Shown here piece by piece: positions 56,140 to 64,000 of a stretch of DNA of 64,000 nucleotides. How positions within the stretch are numbered: the first letter of the stretch is position 1; the number at the start of each line of letters is the position of its first letter. Position numbers and translations under genes: made by a program. The notes under the pieces are model-generated. The model was not told the origin of the DNA. It saw only the letters and a list, made by a program, of their open reading frames with translations, and did no database searches. The DNA comes from Planotetraspora phitsanulokensis (lineage in GTDB: Bacteria; Actinomycetota; Actinomycetes; Streptosporangiales; Streptosporangiaceae): NCBI RefSeq assembly GCF_016863295.1, contig NZ_BOOP01000015.1, forward strand, positions 1 through 64,000, written 5' to 3'.

Positions 56140-56910
56140 TCAGCGGAGCGACCGCACGAACTCCGCGACGACCGCGTTGAAGGCCTCAGGCTGTTCGATA
56201 GCGGACAGATGCCCAGCCTTCTCGATGACCGCCAGCTTCGCCTCCGGGACGGCCTGAGCCATCGCCTCGGCGTCGGAGGGCGGGGACAACTCGTCCTCGT
56301 CGCCCACGACGACCAGGACCGGCACGTTCAGCGCCCGCAGCGTCTCGAAGGAGTCCGGTCGCCCGGCCATCGCGCGCTGGGCCCAGGCCACCGCTCCGGG
56401 TGGGGCTGCCTGCACCAGGCCGCGGACCCGTCCGACGACCATGCCCCTGCGCTGTTTGGTGGTCGCGCCGAGCAGCGTGGGCAGGACGTCCTCCAGCAGC
56501 ACCCCTGCACCGCCGTTGAGCACCGCGGCGGCGATCCGCTCCCGGTTGGCCCGGGCCGCCTCCGTGTCCGCGCTCGCCTTCGTGTCGGCGAATATGGCGC
56601 CGGTCAGCCGGTCCGGATGGCGGCGGCACAGGGCCATCGTGACGTAGCCGCCCATCGACAGGCCGCCGATCACCGCGCGGTCGATGCCCTCGTCGTCGAG
56701 CAGCCGGGCCACGTCGTCGGCCATCGCGTCGACGGAGGGGTCCTCCTCGCCCAGGAGGGAACCGCCGAAGCCGCGTAGATCCGGGGTTATCACCCGGCAA
56801 TCGGAGGCGAGGGCCTCCCGCTGCGCGAGCCACATCGCCGATGAGAGCGGGAAGGCGTGGAGCAGCACGAGGGGCATGCCCCTCCCGGCTGATCGCGAGT
56901 AAAGCTGCAT
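56140..56910 (-). CDS. Alpha/beta-fold hydrolase
   Basis: The 256-residue protein has LVLLHAFPLSSAMW (oxyanion), nucleophile elbow VIGGLSMGGYVTMAL, Asp in VVVGDEDELSPP and His in EKAGHLSAIEQPEAF, the complete triad of an alpha/beta hydrolase of the lactone/ester type. Substrate unknown. ATG 56910 is taken; the frame is open to 56964 but without a ribosome site. Confidence 0.88.
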   Translation of the reverse strand: MQLYSRSAGRGMPLVLLHAFPLSSAMWLAQREALASDCRVITPDLRGFGGSLLGEEDPSVDAMADDVARLLDDEGIDRAVIGGLSMGGYVTMALCRRHPDRLTGAIFADTKASADTEAARANRERIAAAVLNGGAGVLLEDVLPTLLGATTKQRRGMVVGRVRGLVQAAPPGAVAWAQRAMAGRPDSFETLRALNVPVLVVVGDEDELSPPSDAEAMAQAVPEAKLAVIEKAGHLSAIEQPEAFNAVVAEFVRSLR

Positions 56911-57004
56911 CACGTCAAGGTAACCCGCGATCGGCCGCTTGCCACCCTCCCCGCACCGAATCACCCGCGGCGCGGTCGGAATCCGGTGGTCGGACTCCGG
57001 CGGA

Positions 57005-57709
57005 TCAGCCGGCGGTGGGCAGCGGGGCCGCCGACGGGTTGACCCGCTTGACGATCTCGTTCAGCACGATCCGGACGTACGGCTCGCCAACCCACAGGTG
57101 CTTGGCCCCGTCGACCCCGACGACCTCGGCCTGGGGCACCCGGCTGAAGCGCCGCCTGGCCTCCTCCGGCTGGAGGTAGTCGTCGAACTCGGGCACCAGG
57201 GCGACCAGCGGCCGGCCGAACTCGGCCCAGGCGTCGAGGTCGGCGTCGGTGGCCCGGCGGAGCGGAGGCGACAGCAGGATCGCGCCCTGGACGAGGGGGT
57301 CCCTTCCCCACTTCAGGGCCAGTTCGGTGCCGAACGACCAGCCGACCAGCCAGGGATTCGGCAGGTCGTGGAAGTCCGCGTACTCCAGCGCCGCGGCCAC
57401 GTCGAAACGCTCGCCCTCCCCCTCGTCGAACGCCCCCTGGGACGTGCCGCGATCGGAGGTCGTCCCGCGGGTGTTGAAGCGCAACACGGCCAGGTCGGCG
57501 AGGGCCGGCAGCCGATAGGACGCCTTACGCAGGACGTGGCTGTCCATCATGCCGCCGTGCGTCGGAAGCGGGTGCAGGCATATCAGGGTGGCGGCGGGCG
57601 ACCCGCCCTCCGGAAGCGCGAGCTCTCCCACCAGCGTCAGACCGTCGGCCGTGTTCAGCTCGATGTCCTCCCGCTTGGCGGGCAGGACCGTCGACGCCCT
57701 GATGTCCAT
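57005..57709 (-). CDS. Alpha/beta hydrolase, YfhR/dienelactone-hydrolase-like
   Basis: The 234-residue protein opens with strands and then LICLHPLPTHGGMMDSHV, RFNTRGTTSDRGTSQGAFDE, nucleophile WLVGWSFGTELALKWG, and Asp and His in LVPEFDDYLQ and DGAKHLWVGEP. GGAGGGG lies about 7 bases before ATG 57709. The 5' side is only 14 bases from a 53-bp repeat array. Substrate unknown. Confidence 0.87.
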   Translation of the reverse strand: MDIRASTVLPAKREDIELNTADGLTLVGELALPEGGSPAATLICLHPLPTHGGMMDSHVLRKASYRLPALADLAVLRFNTRGTTSDRGTSQGAFDEGEGERFDVAAALEYADFHDLPNPWLVGWSFGTELALKWGRDPLVQGAILLSPPLRRATDADLDAWAEFGRPLVALVPEFDDYLQPEEARRRFSRVPQAEVVGVDGAKHLWVGEPYVRIVLNEIVKRVNPSAAPLPTAG

Positions 57710-57723
57710 CCCGACCCCTCCAG

Positions 57724-57896
57724 CGTGATCATGCACAATTTCTCCCACAGTATCCCTGACCGCCCACTTCTCCCGTCGTGATCATGCACAGATTCGGCGC
57801 CGTCCCACCTGACCTGGCCGTCCACCATTCGTGATCATGCGCGGACTCGGAGACATCCCCGCCGACGTGGGCACACGCCGTACGTGATCATGCACG
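57724..57896 (+). repeat. Dispersed 53-bp repeat, locus E: four cores at exact 53-base steps
   Basis: Cores start at 57724, 57777, 57830 and 57883, three successive intervals of exactly 53 bases. The first ten or more bases (CGTGATCATGC) are identical in all. The following bases (CACAGATTCGG in the best copy) decay, and the rest of the units align only loosely (for example CCTGACC in two of them). The array fills 57710-57901 between two minus-strand genes. Confidence 0.88.
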
Positions 57897-57901
57897 TGCC
57901 T

Positions 57902-58219
57902 TCAATAGCGATTGCGCCCGGGACCCCGGTTGGCCCGGTTCCTCCAGCAGGCCGTGTGCCAGTGCCGCCGCTCGTCCTCGCCTCCGGGCCAGGCGGGCCA
58001 GCTCACGATGTGCGGCACGCCGGACCGGATCTCCTGCTCGCAGCCGGGACACCGATAGGCCTTGCCGAGGGCCGGGCCGGACACGTTCCGCACCACCCAG
58101 TCGCCGTCCGGTGCGGTCTCCACCCGGTCCACGCCGGGCACCGACTCGACCGGCCGTCCGGCCCCACGGCCGTCGGGACGCTCGAACGGGCCGCGGCGGC
58201 GGGCACGACGCGGGCTCAC
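57902..58219 (-). CDS. Small zinc-binding-like basic protein, often mis-named ATP/GTP-binding
   Basis: The 105-residue basic protein has a 45-residue Arg-rich head and a compact domain with KAYRCPGCEQEIRSGVPHIV and HWHTACWRNR, so Cys-x-x-Cys plus His/Cys that would bind one zinc. Similar proteins beside hydrolases are common in actinomycetes and carry arbitrary names. Function unknown. The last repeat core of locus E lies 6 bases beyond its stop. Confidence 0.8.
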   Translation of the reverse strand: MSPRRARRRGPFERPDGRGAGRPVESVPGVDRVETAPDGDWVVRNVSGPALGKAYRCPGCEQEIRSGVPHIVSWPAWPGGEDERRHWHTACWRNRANRGPGRNRY

Positions 58220-58311
58220 GGCGACAGTCCTCCTCGGGGGGATGTGTCCTGCGAGAGATCACCTGACACACGACAAAACGGCATATCCCTCCGCATTGTT
58301 TCAGGCTCCCG

Positions 58312-59820
58312 TCAGCGCGCGTACGCGCGGAATCCCGGCACTCCGGCCGTCACGAGCTGGTCGAGCAGCGGCGCGGGGGCGAACGACGGCTCGCGGTACT
58401 CGGCGTAGAGCGCGCGCAGGCCGTCCCTGACCCGCTCCAGCCCGATGGAGTCGAGCATCTCGAACGGCCCGGCGGGATACCCGCAGCCCAGCCTCATCGC
58501 GTCGTCGATGTCCCCGGCCGTCGCGTAACCCGAGTCCACCATGCGGACCGCGTCGTTGAGATAGGGGTACAACAGCGCGTCGACGACCATCTCCGCCCGG
58601 TCGCCGCACCGCACAGGCGTGCGTCTGAGCACGGTCACCAGATCCTGTACGGCTCCCGCGACCTCCTCGGACGTCAGGACGGTCGAGGCCACCTCGGCCA
58701 CCCGGTCCCCCACCAGATGCAGGCCGACGAGCCGTTCGGGATGCGAGAGCCGTACGGCCAGTTCGACGACGGGCCGGTCGGAGAGCGCGACGACCACGTC
58801 GGCGTCGGCCACCGGGGTGAGATCGGATCTCTCCGCGACCGTCGCCTTGAATCCGGCGGCGTCGAGATCGGCGACCAGGCCGGCGACCTCGGGCCCGCTG
58901 CCGACGATGCCCACCATCGACACCGCGGCCCTGGGGCCGGGCTCCGGGACCGTGGGCGCGCCCTCGGCGTAGGAGTAGAAGCCCCGGCCCGTCTTGCGGC
59001 CGAGCAGCCCCGCGGTGACGAACTCACGCAGGACGGGGGCCGGCGCGTGGCGGGGGTCCCTGCTCTCGCGGAACAACACCTCGCACACCTCGTACGACGT
59101 GTCGAGACCGATGAGGTCCAGCAGCGTGAAGGGGCCCATGGGAAGGCCGAGGCCCAGCTTCATCGCCGCGTCGATGTCGTCCCGGGAGGCGAGCCCCGAT
59201 TCGAGCAGGCCGCACGCGTGGTTGAGATAGCCGAGCAGCAGCCGGTTGACCACGAACCCCGCCCGGTCCCCGACCGTCACCGGCGTCTTGCCGAGCCGCC
59301 TGGCGAGGTCGGCGATCTCGCCGGCGAGGCCGTCCTCGGTCACGACGGTGCCGATCACCTCGACCAGCCTCATGACCGGTGCCGGGTTGAAGAAGTGCAT
59401 GCCGACCACCTGCGCGGGGCGGGAGGTGGTCGCGGCGATGGCGGTCACGGAGAGCGAGGAGGTGTTGGTGGCGAGCACGGCGGACGGCTTGCAGATCCGG
59501 TCGAGATCCGAGAACAGCCCCCGCTTGTACTCCATGAGCTCGGGGATCGCCTCGACGACGAGATCCACGTCCGCCAGGTCCTCCCGGGACGTGGTGAAGG
59601 TGATCCGGCCGAGAAGGGCGGACTGCTGCTCGGCGCTCATCCTGTCCCTCGCGACGGCCCTGGCCGTGGAGGTCTCCAGGTGCCTGCGGCCCCTCTCGAG
59701 GGCCGCCTCGTCCGCCTCGACGCCGATCACGCTCATCTCCGCGCGGGCGAACACCTCCGCGATGCCCGCGCCCATGGTCCCGAGCCCGACCACACCGACC
59801 GTCTCGAACGTCCGCGTCAT
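58312..59820 (-). CDS. 3-hydroxyacyl-CoA dehydrogenase
   Basis: The 502-residue enzyme oxidises 3-hydroxyacyl-CoA with NAD. The N-terminal Rossmann domain has [18 protein letters not shown], then [19 protein letters not shown] and the catalytic His in [17 protein letters not shown]. Two C-terminal 3HCDH domains follow ([17 protein letters not shown] ... [18 protein letters not shown], and [15 protein letters not shown] ... [18 protein letters not shown]), with a degenerate second Rossmann-like part between them. Family-normal for the doubled PaaH/FadB2-like type. Confidence 0.92.
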   Translation of the reverse strand: MTRTFETVGVVGLGTMGAGIAEVFARAEMSVIGVEADEAALERGRRHLETSTARAVARDRMSAEQQSALLGRITFTTSREDLADVDLVVEAIPELMEYKRGLFSDLDRICKPSAVLATNTSSLSVTAIAATTSRPAQVVGMHFFNPAPVMRLVEVIGTVVTEDGLAGEIADLARRLGKTPVTVGDRAGFVVNRLLLGYLNHACGLLESGLASRDDIDAAMKLGLGLPMGPFTLLDLIGLDTSYEVCEVLFRESRDPRHAPAPVLREFVTAGLLGRKTGRGFYSYAEGAPTVPEPGPRAAVSMVGIVGSGPEVAGLVADLDAAGFKATVAERSDLTPVADADVVVALSDRPVVELAVRLSHPERLVGLHLVGDRVAEVASTVLTSEEVAGAVQDLVTVLRRTPVRCGDRAEMVVDALLYPYLNDAVRMVDSGYATAGDIDDAMRLGCGYPAGPFEMLDSIGLERVRDGLRALYAEYREPSFAPAPLLDQLVTAGVPGFRAYAR

Positions 59821-59877
59821 GGAGCCAGTTTCCCAGAGTGCCTCGTCACGGCCTCAGGCCCGGTAGGGTTGGCGGCC

Positions 59878-60552
59878 ATGCGGCTGGTCATCGCGCGGTG
59901 CAGCGTGGACTATGTGGGAAGGTTGACGGCTCATCTCCCGATGGCGCCGCGACTCATCCTGATCAAGGCGGACGGTTCGGTGTCCATCCATGCGGACGAC
60001 CGGGCCTTCAAGCCCCTCAACTGGATGAATCCGCCGTGCAAGATCCGCGAGGAGAACATCGACGGATCGGTCACCTGGTCGGTCATCCACGGCAAGACCG
60101 GCGAGAAGCTCGTGCTGACGATCGAGGAGATCCTCCACGACTCGAGTCACGAGCTCGGCATCGATCCCGGTCTGCAGAAGGACGGCGTCGAGGCCCATCT
60201 CCAGGAGTTGCTCGCCGAGCACATCACCACCCTCGGCGACGGCTGGACAATGGTGCGCCGCGAGTACATGACGGCGATCGGCCCGGTGGACATCCTCTGC
60301 CGCGACCACCTCGGCGGCAGCGTCGCCGTCGAGATCAAACGCCGCGGGGACATCGACGGCGTCGAGCAGCTCACGCGTTACCTGGAGCTGCTCAACCGGG
60401 ATCCCCGGCTGGCGCCGGTCAAGGGCATATTCGCCGCACAGGAGATCAAGCCGCAGGCCAGGGTGCTCGCGGCGGACCGGGGCATCGACTGCGTCATCCT
60501 CGACTACGACGGCCTGCGGGGCATCGAACCGGAGAATCCCACTCTCTTCTGA
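59878..60552 (+). CDS. nucS: Endonuclease NucS (non-canonical mismatch repair)
   Basis: NucS cuts both strands at G/T, G/G and T/T mismatches and replaces MutS/MutL in actinobacteria. The 224-residue product has an N-terminal oligonucleotide-binding barrel ([19 protein letters not shown]) and the PD-(D/E)XK nuclease core: [20 protein letters not shown], then QLTRYLELL. The C-terminus ENPTLF fits a clamp-binding tail. Start ATG 59878, in the normal family position; the frame is open much further upstream over the antisense of the dehydrogenase. Confidence 0.95.
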   Translation: MRLVIARCSVDYVGRLTAHLPMAPRLILIKADGSVSIHADDRAFKPLNWMNPPCKIREENIDGSVTWSVIHGKTGEKLVLTIEEILHDSSHELGIDPGLQKDGVEAHLQELLAEHITTLGDGWTMVRREYMTAIGPVDILCRDHLGGSVAVEIKRRGDIDGVEQLTRYLELLNRDPRLAPVKGIFAAQEIKPQARVLAADRGIDCVILDYDGLRGIEPENPTLF

Positions 60553-60732
60553 ACGCCCGTCGAGGGGGGTTATTGTGGGGGGTCGGCGTCGATCCAACGC
60601 CCAACCTCCTTCGGCCTTCCCCGGCAGGGCCGCCTGGCGGAGGCAAAGGGGACCTGCTCCTCGGATCGCTGGTCATTCACCCGCCACAGGGTTCCTCGCC
60701 GGGGGTCGAGCCTGCGTGGTGTCGAGGGTCCG

Positions 60733-61293
60733 ATGACAGCGAACAAGCATTTCAAGCGCCGAGTCCGAGAACGCGCCCGCCGTACGGGAGAGTCCTACAC
60801 CGCTGCTCTGAGGAACCTTCGACGCATCGACGCCGAGGAGCGGCAGATGGAATGGCAGCGCATCGAGAAGGCCGAGTACGGCTATGCCGTACACGTTCCG
60901 GACGACTGGGACGAGCGGCCGCCGAACCTGAAGAACAGCCCCTGGGAGACCGCCCGCTTCGGCCAGCCGTCCGACCGCAGGCACAGCATGATCGTCTTTC
61001 GCGGACCCGGACGGCCCGGCATGACCCCGGCCGACGTCGCCGAGCTCGTCCAGGGCACCCTGCTGGCCGCCGGATACGCCGACTTCGTCATCTCGGACGC
61101 CGATCTGGGCGGGCGGCGGGCCGCCCGGCTCGACTGCGCCCGGCACGACGCCGGCCGGGTGTGGGCGGTCCGCGAATACTTCGTCGTCGATGACGGCGTG
61201 CGTTTCTGCCTGGGCCTCGGGTCGTCCGTGCCGGACGAGGACGACGCCCTGTTCACGGCCATGGCGGAACGGTTCGAGATCCTCGGCGCCTGA
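60733..61293 (+). CDS. Conserved hypothetical protein with basic N-terminal motif
   Basis: The 186-residue protein starts with a basic helical motif (KHFKRRVRERARRTGESYTA then ALRNLRR), seen in many small actinomycete proteins, and a C-terminal alpha/beta domain (PADVAELVQGTLLAAGYADF ... AVREYFVVDDGVRFCLGLGS) like PsbP/DcrB folds. No function known. ATG 60733 taken. A hairpin follows at 61303. Confidence 0.7.
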   Translation: MTANKHFKRRVRERARRTGESYTAALRNLRRIDAEERQMEWQRIEKAEYGYAVHVPDDWDERPPNLKNSPWETARFGQPSDRRHSMIVFRGPGRPGMTPADVAELVQGTLLAAGYADFVISDADLGGRRAARLDCARHDAGRVWAVREYFVVDDGVRFCLGLGSSVPDEDDALFTAMAERFEILGA

Positions 61294-61302
61294 CCGTCCT
61301 CA

Positions 61303-61337
61303 GCTCCCGGCCGGCGGCTCCCCCGCCTGCCGGGAGC
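61303..61337 (+). terminator. Hairpin terminator before the ABC exporter
   Basis: GCTCCCGGC (61303-61311) and GCCGGGAGC (61329-61337) form a perfect 9-bp stem closing an inner GGCGG/CCGCC pairing, 10 bases after the preceding stop. Confidence 0.6.
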
Positions 61338-61416
61338 GCCTTCCCTCGTACGGAGGACCGGCGAATCATCCCATTTGGGGGTGACGCGACGGTCGTAGAT
61401 CCATGAACCTGTACGC

Positions 61417-62244
61417 ATGACACACGCCATTCAGGTGCGCGGGCTGACGAAGCGGTACAGCGGCGTCGAAGCGGTCGCCGGAATCGATCTGGAGATCGAA
61501 CACGGCGCGGTGTTCGCCATCCTCGGTCCCAACGGAGCGGGCAAGTCCACGACGGTCGAGATCCTCGAGGGCTACCGGAAGCGGGACTCCGGAGAGGTGA
61601 GCGTGCTCGGCGCCGATCCCGGACGGCCCACCAGGCAATGGCGCTCCCGGATCGGCATCGTCCTGCAGACGAACCAGGACGCCCCCGAACTGACCGTCCG
61701 CGAGATCATGCGGCTGTACGCGACGTACTACCCGGCGTCCCGTGACCCGGACGAGGTCATCGAGATGGTGGGGCTCACCGAGAGCGCCGGCAAGCGTGTC
61801 CGCCAGCTCTCCGGCGGCCAGCGGCGACGGGTCGACGTGGCCCTCGGCGTCGTCGGCAGACCCGAGTTGTTGTTCCTCGACGAGCCGACCACGGGCTTCG
61901 ACCCCGAGTCGCGGCGGCGCTTCTGGGATCTGATCTCCGGCCTGGCGCACGACGGCACCACGATCGTGCTGACCACCCACTATCTCGAGGAGGCCGAGAC
62001 GCTGGCCGACCGCGTCGCGGTGATCGCCCAAGGGAAGATCGTGGCAGCGGGAGATCCGGCGACCCTGGGCGGCCGTGCGACGGCCAAGGCCCGGGTGAGC
62101 TGGGCGGGCGGCTCGATCGAGACCGACACCCCGACGAAGACCGTGCTGGAGCTCAGCGGGCGCTTCGACGGCGAGATCCCCGAGCTGGCCGTGGTCCGCC
62201 CCTCGCTGGAGGACATCTACCTCCGCCTGATCGAGCCCTCCTGA
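61417..62244 (+). CDS. ABC exporter ATP-binding protein, DrrA-like
   Basis: The 275-residue ATPase has Walker A GPNGAGKSTTVEIL, Q loop GIVLQTNQDAPELTVREI, signature LSGGQRRRVDVALG, Walker B LLFLDEPTTGFDPESRR and H loop VLTTHYLEEAE, all of the DrrA/CcmA export type. The C-terminal extension (about 215-275) is usual for this class. The permease follows 75 bases downstream. Confidence 0.94.
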   Translation: MTHAIQVRGLTKRYSGVEAVAGIDLEIEHGAVFAILGPNGAGKSTTVEILEGYRKRDSGEVSVLGADPGRPTRQWRSRIGIVLQTNQDAPELTVREIMRLYATYYPASRDPDEVIEMVGLTESAGKRVRQLSGGQRRRVDVALGVVGRPELLFLDEPTTGFDPESRRRFWDLISGLAHDGTTIVLTTHYLEEAETLADRVAVIAQGKIVAAGDPATLGGRATAKARVSWAGGSIETDTPTKTVLELSGRFDGEIPELAVVRPSLEDIYLRLIEPS

Positions 62245-62319
62245 TCCGGATCCCGCCCATCTGCCGCCGGCGCGGGCCGGCGAACGGACATCATCCCTCA
62301 CCACCCGATCGAGGCCCCC

Positions 62320-63174
62320 ATGGCTGAAACAGTCGAAACCGCCGGCACACGCCCCGCCACCGTCGTCTCCGGACCGATGCCGTCCACCGTCAAGGTGGGC
62401 CTGGCCAGGGCGGTGGTGGAGACGAAGATGTTCTTCCGGGAGAAGGACGCGGTCGTGTTCACGTTCGCCTTCCCGATCGTCCTTCTCGTCTTGTTCGGCT
62501 CCATCTTCGCCGGGGAGCTGGAAGGCACCGGCGTCACCGTCTCCCAGCTCTACACGGCGGGCCTGATCGGCGCGGGCGTCATGGGTGCGGGCTTCCAGAA
62601 CCTCGGCATCGGCATCGCGACCGAACGCCAAGACGGCACGCTCAAGCGGCTGGCGGGCACGCCGATGCCGCCCAGTGCGTATTTCTTCGGCAAGGTCCTC
62701 ATCGTTCTGATCATCGCGCTCCTCGAAGTGCTCATCCTGCTGGCCATCGGCGTCACGATGTACGACCTCGACCTGCCCTCCGAGGCGTCGAAGTGGGTGA
62801 CGTTCGTCTGGGTGTTCGTGCTGGGCGTCTCGGGCTCGGCACTGCTCGGCATCGCGGCCAGCAGCCTGCCGAGGTCGGCCAAGAGCGCCGCGGCCGTGAT
62901 CAGCATGCCCTTCGTGGTCCTGCAGTTCATCTCCGGGGTGTTCATCCCCTTCACGGCGATGCCCACGTGGCTGACGAACATCGCGTCGGTCTTCCCGCTG
63001 AAGTGGATGTGCCAGGGCTTCCGCTCGGTCTTCCTGGGGGACGGCGGAGCCGCCCTGGAGGCGGCGAAGTCCTACGAGCTGGACCGCGTCGCCCTGGTCC
63101 TCGGCGCCTGGCTGATCGGAGGCGCCGTTTTGTGCCTGACGACGTTCCGCTGGAAGAGCCGCCGCGACGGGTGA
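62320..63174 (+). CDS. ABC-2 type exporter permease, DrrB-like
   Basis: The 284-residue permease has six membrane helices in the ABC-2 plan (FAFPIVLLVLFGSIFAGELE, YTAGLIGAGVMGAGFQNLGI, PMPPSAYFFGKVLIVLIIAL, FVLGVSGSALLGIAASSLPR). The TERQDGTLKRLAGTPMPPSA loop is typical of DrrB-like proteins. It pairs with the preceding ATPase; a TetR gene follows and may regulate the unit. Substrate unknown, lipid or drug-like molecules by family. Confidence 0.92.
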   Translation: MAETVETAGTRPATVVSGPMPSTVKVGLARAVVETKMFFREKDAVVFTFAFPIVLLVLFGSIFAGELEGTGVTVSQLYTAGLIGAGVMGAGFQNLGIGIATERQDGTLKRLAGTPMPPSAYFFGKVLIVLIIALLEVLILLAIGVTMYDLDLPSEASKWVTFVWVFVLGVSGSALLGIAASSLPRSAKSAAAVISMPFVVLQFISGVFIPFTAMPTWLTNIASVFPLKWMCQGFRSVFLGDGGAALEAAKSYELDRVALVLGAWLIGGAVLCLTTFRWKSRRDG

Positions 63175-63302
63175 TTGCGGACGCCGGGCGGACCGGATCA
63201 GCCCGGCGGGAGGCGACCACGATGTGTGGTCGCGGCAACGCGGACCGGTTATGACAGAGTGACCGGTTTATCCGGATGTCAAGCCTTCTGGCCACCTCGG
63301 CA

Positions 63303-63339
63303 TATACGGAAAGTGCCCGTTTCGTGGCACTTCCGTATA
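63303..63339 (+). promoter_or_regulatory. Inverted repeat upstream of tetR-like gene
   Basis: TATACGGAAAGTGCC and GGCACTTCCGTATA form a 14-bp stem with one bulged A around an 8-base loop (CGTTTCGT). It lies 60 bases before the TetR start and 130 past the exporter. It could be an operator for the regulator or a terminator for the exporter. Confidence 0.6.
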
Positions 63340-63397
63340 AAGGATCTTGCCTTCATAATGGAGAATTCCGGGGGGTATGACGGCGCGAGGTGGAACA

Positions 63398-64000
63398 TTG
63401 ACGGGACGTGACTACCGGGGCATGTCTGCCGCGGAGCGGCTCGCCGACCGGAGGGAACGGCTGATAACGGCGGCCTACACCCTCTTCGCCCACCCGGGGT
63501 TCCACGCCACGACCATCGAGAAGTTGTGCACCACCGCACGCATCTCCAACCGGGCGTTCTACGAGTGCTTCTCGAGCCGCGAGGATCTGATGCACGCGGT
63601 CTACTACCGGTGCGTGGAGGAGACCCTCACCTCGGTCAACCAGGCCATCGACAAGGCTCCGCCGATTTTGGACGAGCGGATCGTCGCCGGCATCGCGGAG
63701 TACGTCCGGTTCGTCACCAAGGACGTCCGGCGCGCCCGCGTCATGCACTTGGAGGTGCGCCGGGCCGGGAACGTCCTGACCGCCGCCCGCCAGCACACGG
63801 TGAAGGCGTTCTCGGAGATCATCGAAGGCGTCGTCCAGGACGTGCCGCAGCGCCACTCCCTCGACACGCACCTGCTGTCCCTCGGCCTGATCGGGGCGAT
63901 CACGGAGTTGCTGATCGAGTGGGTGCTCGCCAACCCCGCCCCGCCCACCGACAAGGTGATCGACGCCGCCGTGCACATCTTCCGCTGCGCCTTCGGCGCG
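63398..64000 (+). CDS. TetR/AcrR family regulator, 3' end outside window
   Basis: The open frame runs to the window end. It has the typical head GRDYRGMSAAERLADRRERL, helix-turn-helix ITAAYTLFAHPGFHATTIEK and TTARISNRAFYECFSSREDL, and a C-terminal ligand domain. GAGGTGG lies a few bases before the chosen TTG at 63398; ATG 63377 and ATG 63422 are also in frame. It may regulate the DrrAB-like exporter upstream. The C-terminus is not seen. Confidence 0.85.
   Translation, partial: MTGRDYRGMSAAERLADRRERLITAAYTLFAHPGFHATTIEKLCTTARISNRAFYECFSSREDLMHAVYYRCVEETLTSVNQAIDKAPPILDERIVAGIAEYVRFVTKDVRRARVMHLEVRRAGNVLTAARQHTVKAFSEIIEGVVQDVPQRHSLDTHLLSLGLIGAITELLIEWVLANPAPPTDKVIDAAVHIFRCAFGA

Noticed and set aside
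57724..57896. CRISPR array
   Set aside because: The regular 53-base step recalls CRISPR, but the conserved part is short and decays copy to copy, the spacers appear related to each other, copies occur singly and inverted elsewhere, and no cas gene is present.
58717..59877. Long N-terminal extension of nucS
   Set aside because: The frame is open upstream only because it is antisense to the dehydrogenase gene; NucS starts normally at 59878.

Overview
The window looks like chromosomal DNA from a mycelial, high-GC actinomycete, most plausibly Streptosporangiales or a close relative. This is inferred from family content and gene order, not from a database search. The evidence is very GC-rich coding sequence with many GTG and some TTG starts, NucS (the actinobacterial mismatch nuclease), and the DUF2017/Mec/CysO/CysM set. 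The run meaB - thiolase - methylmalonyl-CoA epimerase - Scy/FilP-type coiled coil matches, from memory, the gene order around SCO5396-5400 of Streptomyces coelicolor. No transposase, prophage or CRISPR array was found, and most of the window reads as conserved core with small accessory insertions.

Layout. 0-5 kb: a truncated Rpn/YhgA-like nuclease gene, then a tandem glycine riboswitch controlling gcvT-gcvH-sdaA, then a DUF6286/AmaP-like envelope pair. 5-14 kb: a fold-type III PLP enzyme, DUF3618, the peroxiredoxin Bcp, an odd short tRNA with anticodon UAG, and a two-component system followed by a MacB/FtsX-like ABC exporter. 14-16 kb: a probable papain-fold glutamine-deamidase toxin with a long low-complexity N-terminus, translationally coupled to a YrhB/Imm35-like immunity gene. 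16-21 kb: a membrane-anchored molybdopterin oxidoreductase, then murI - MBL hydrolase - rph - rdgB with overlapping starts and stops. 21-28.3 kb: thioesterase, DUF3352, the clpS-DUF2017-mec-cysO-cysM cysteine block, and the NAD salvage pair pncB/pncA. 28-40 kb: helicase, secreted M43 protease, DUF3039, divergent MFS/TetR, YqgE, malic enzyme, a cytidylate-kinase-like protein and a CnoX-like protein. 40-51 kb: Lrp/decarboxylase, a mutase with isobutyryl-CoA-type residues, a subtilase, LysR/DUF4331, MarR and membrane proteins. 51-64 kb: meaB, thiolase, mce, the coiled-coil polarity protein, hydrolases, 3-hydroxyacyl-CoA dehydrogenase, nucS, a DrrAB-like exporter and a truncated TetR gene.

How the genes work together. 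The glycine switch couples glycine level to glycine cleavage and serine deamination. Mutase, MeaB, epimerase, thiolase and 3-hydroxyacyl-CoA dehydrogenase form a B12-dependent short and branched acyl-CoA network. CysM, CysO and Mec make cysteine by the protein-thiocarboxylate route. PncA and PncB recycle nicotinamide.

The most unusual signal is a dispersed intergenic repeat with core CGTGATCATGCAC. It occurs at five loci (about 6.55, 20.8, 23.6, 42.0 and 57.8 kb). Neighbouring copies start exactly 53 bp apart in six cases, including three successive intervals at 57.7-57.9 kb and both arms of an inverted array at 42 kb. Copies abut gene 3' ends and supply the stop codon of cysM and the last codons of a decarboxylase gene. 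I know of no described element with these properties.
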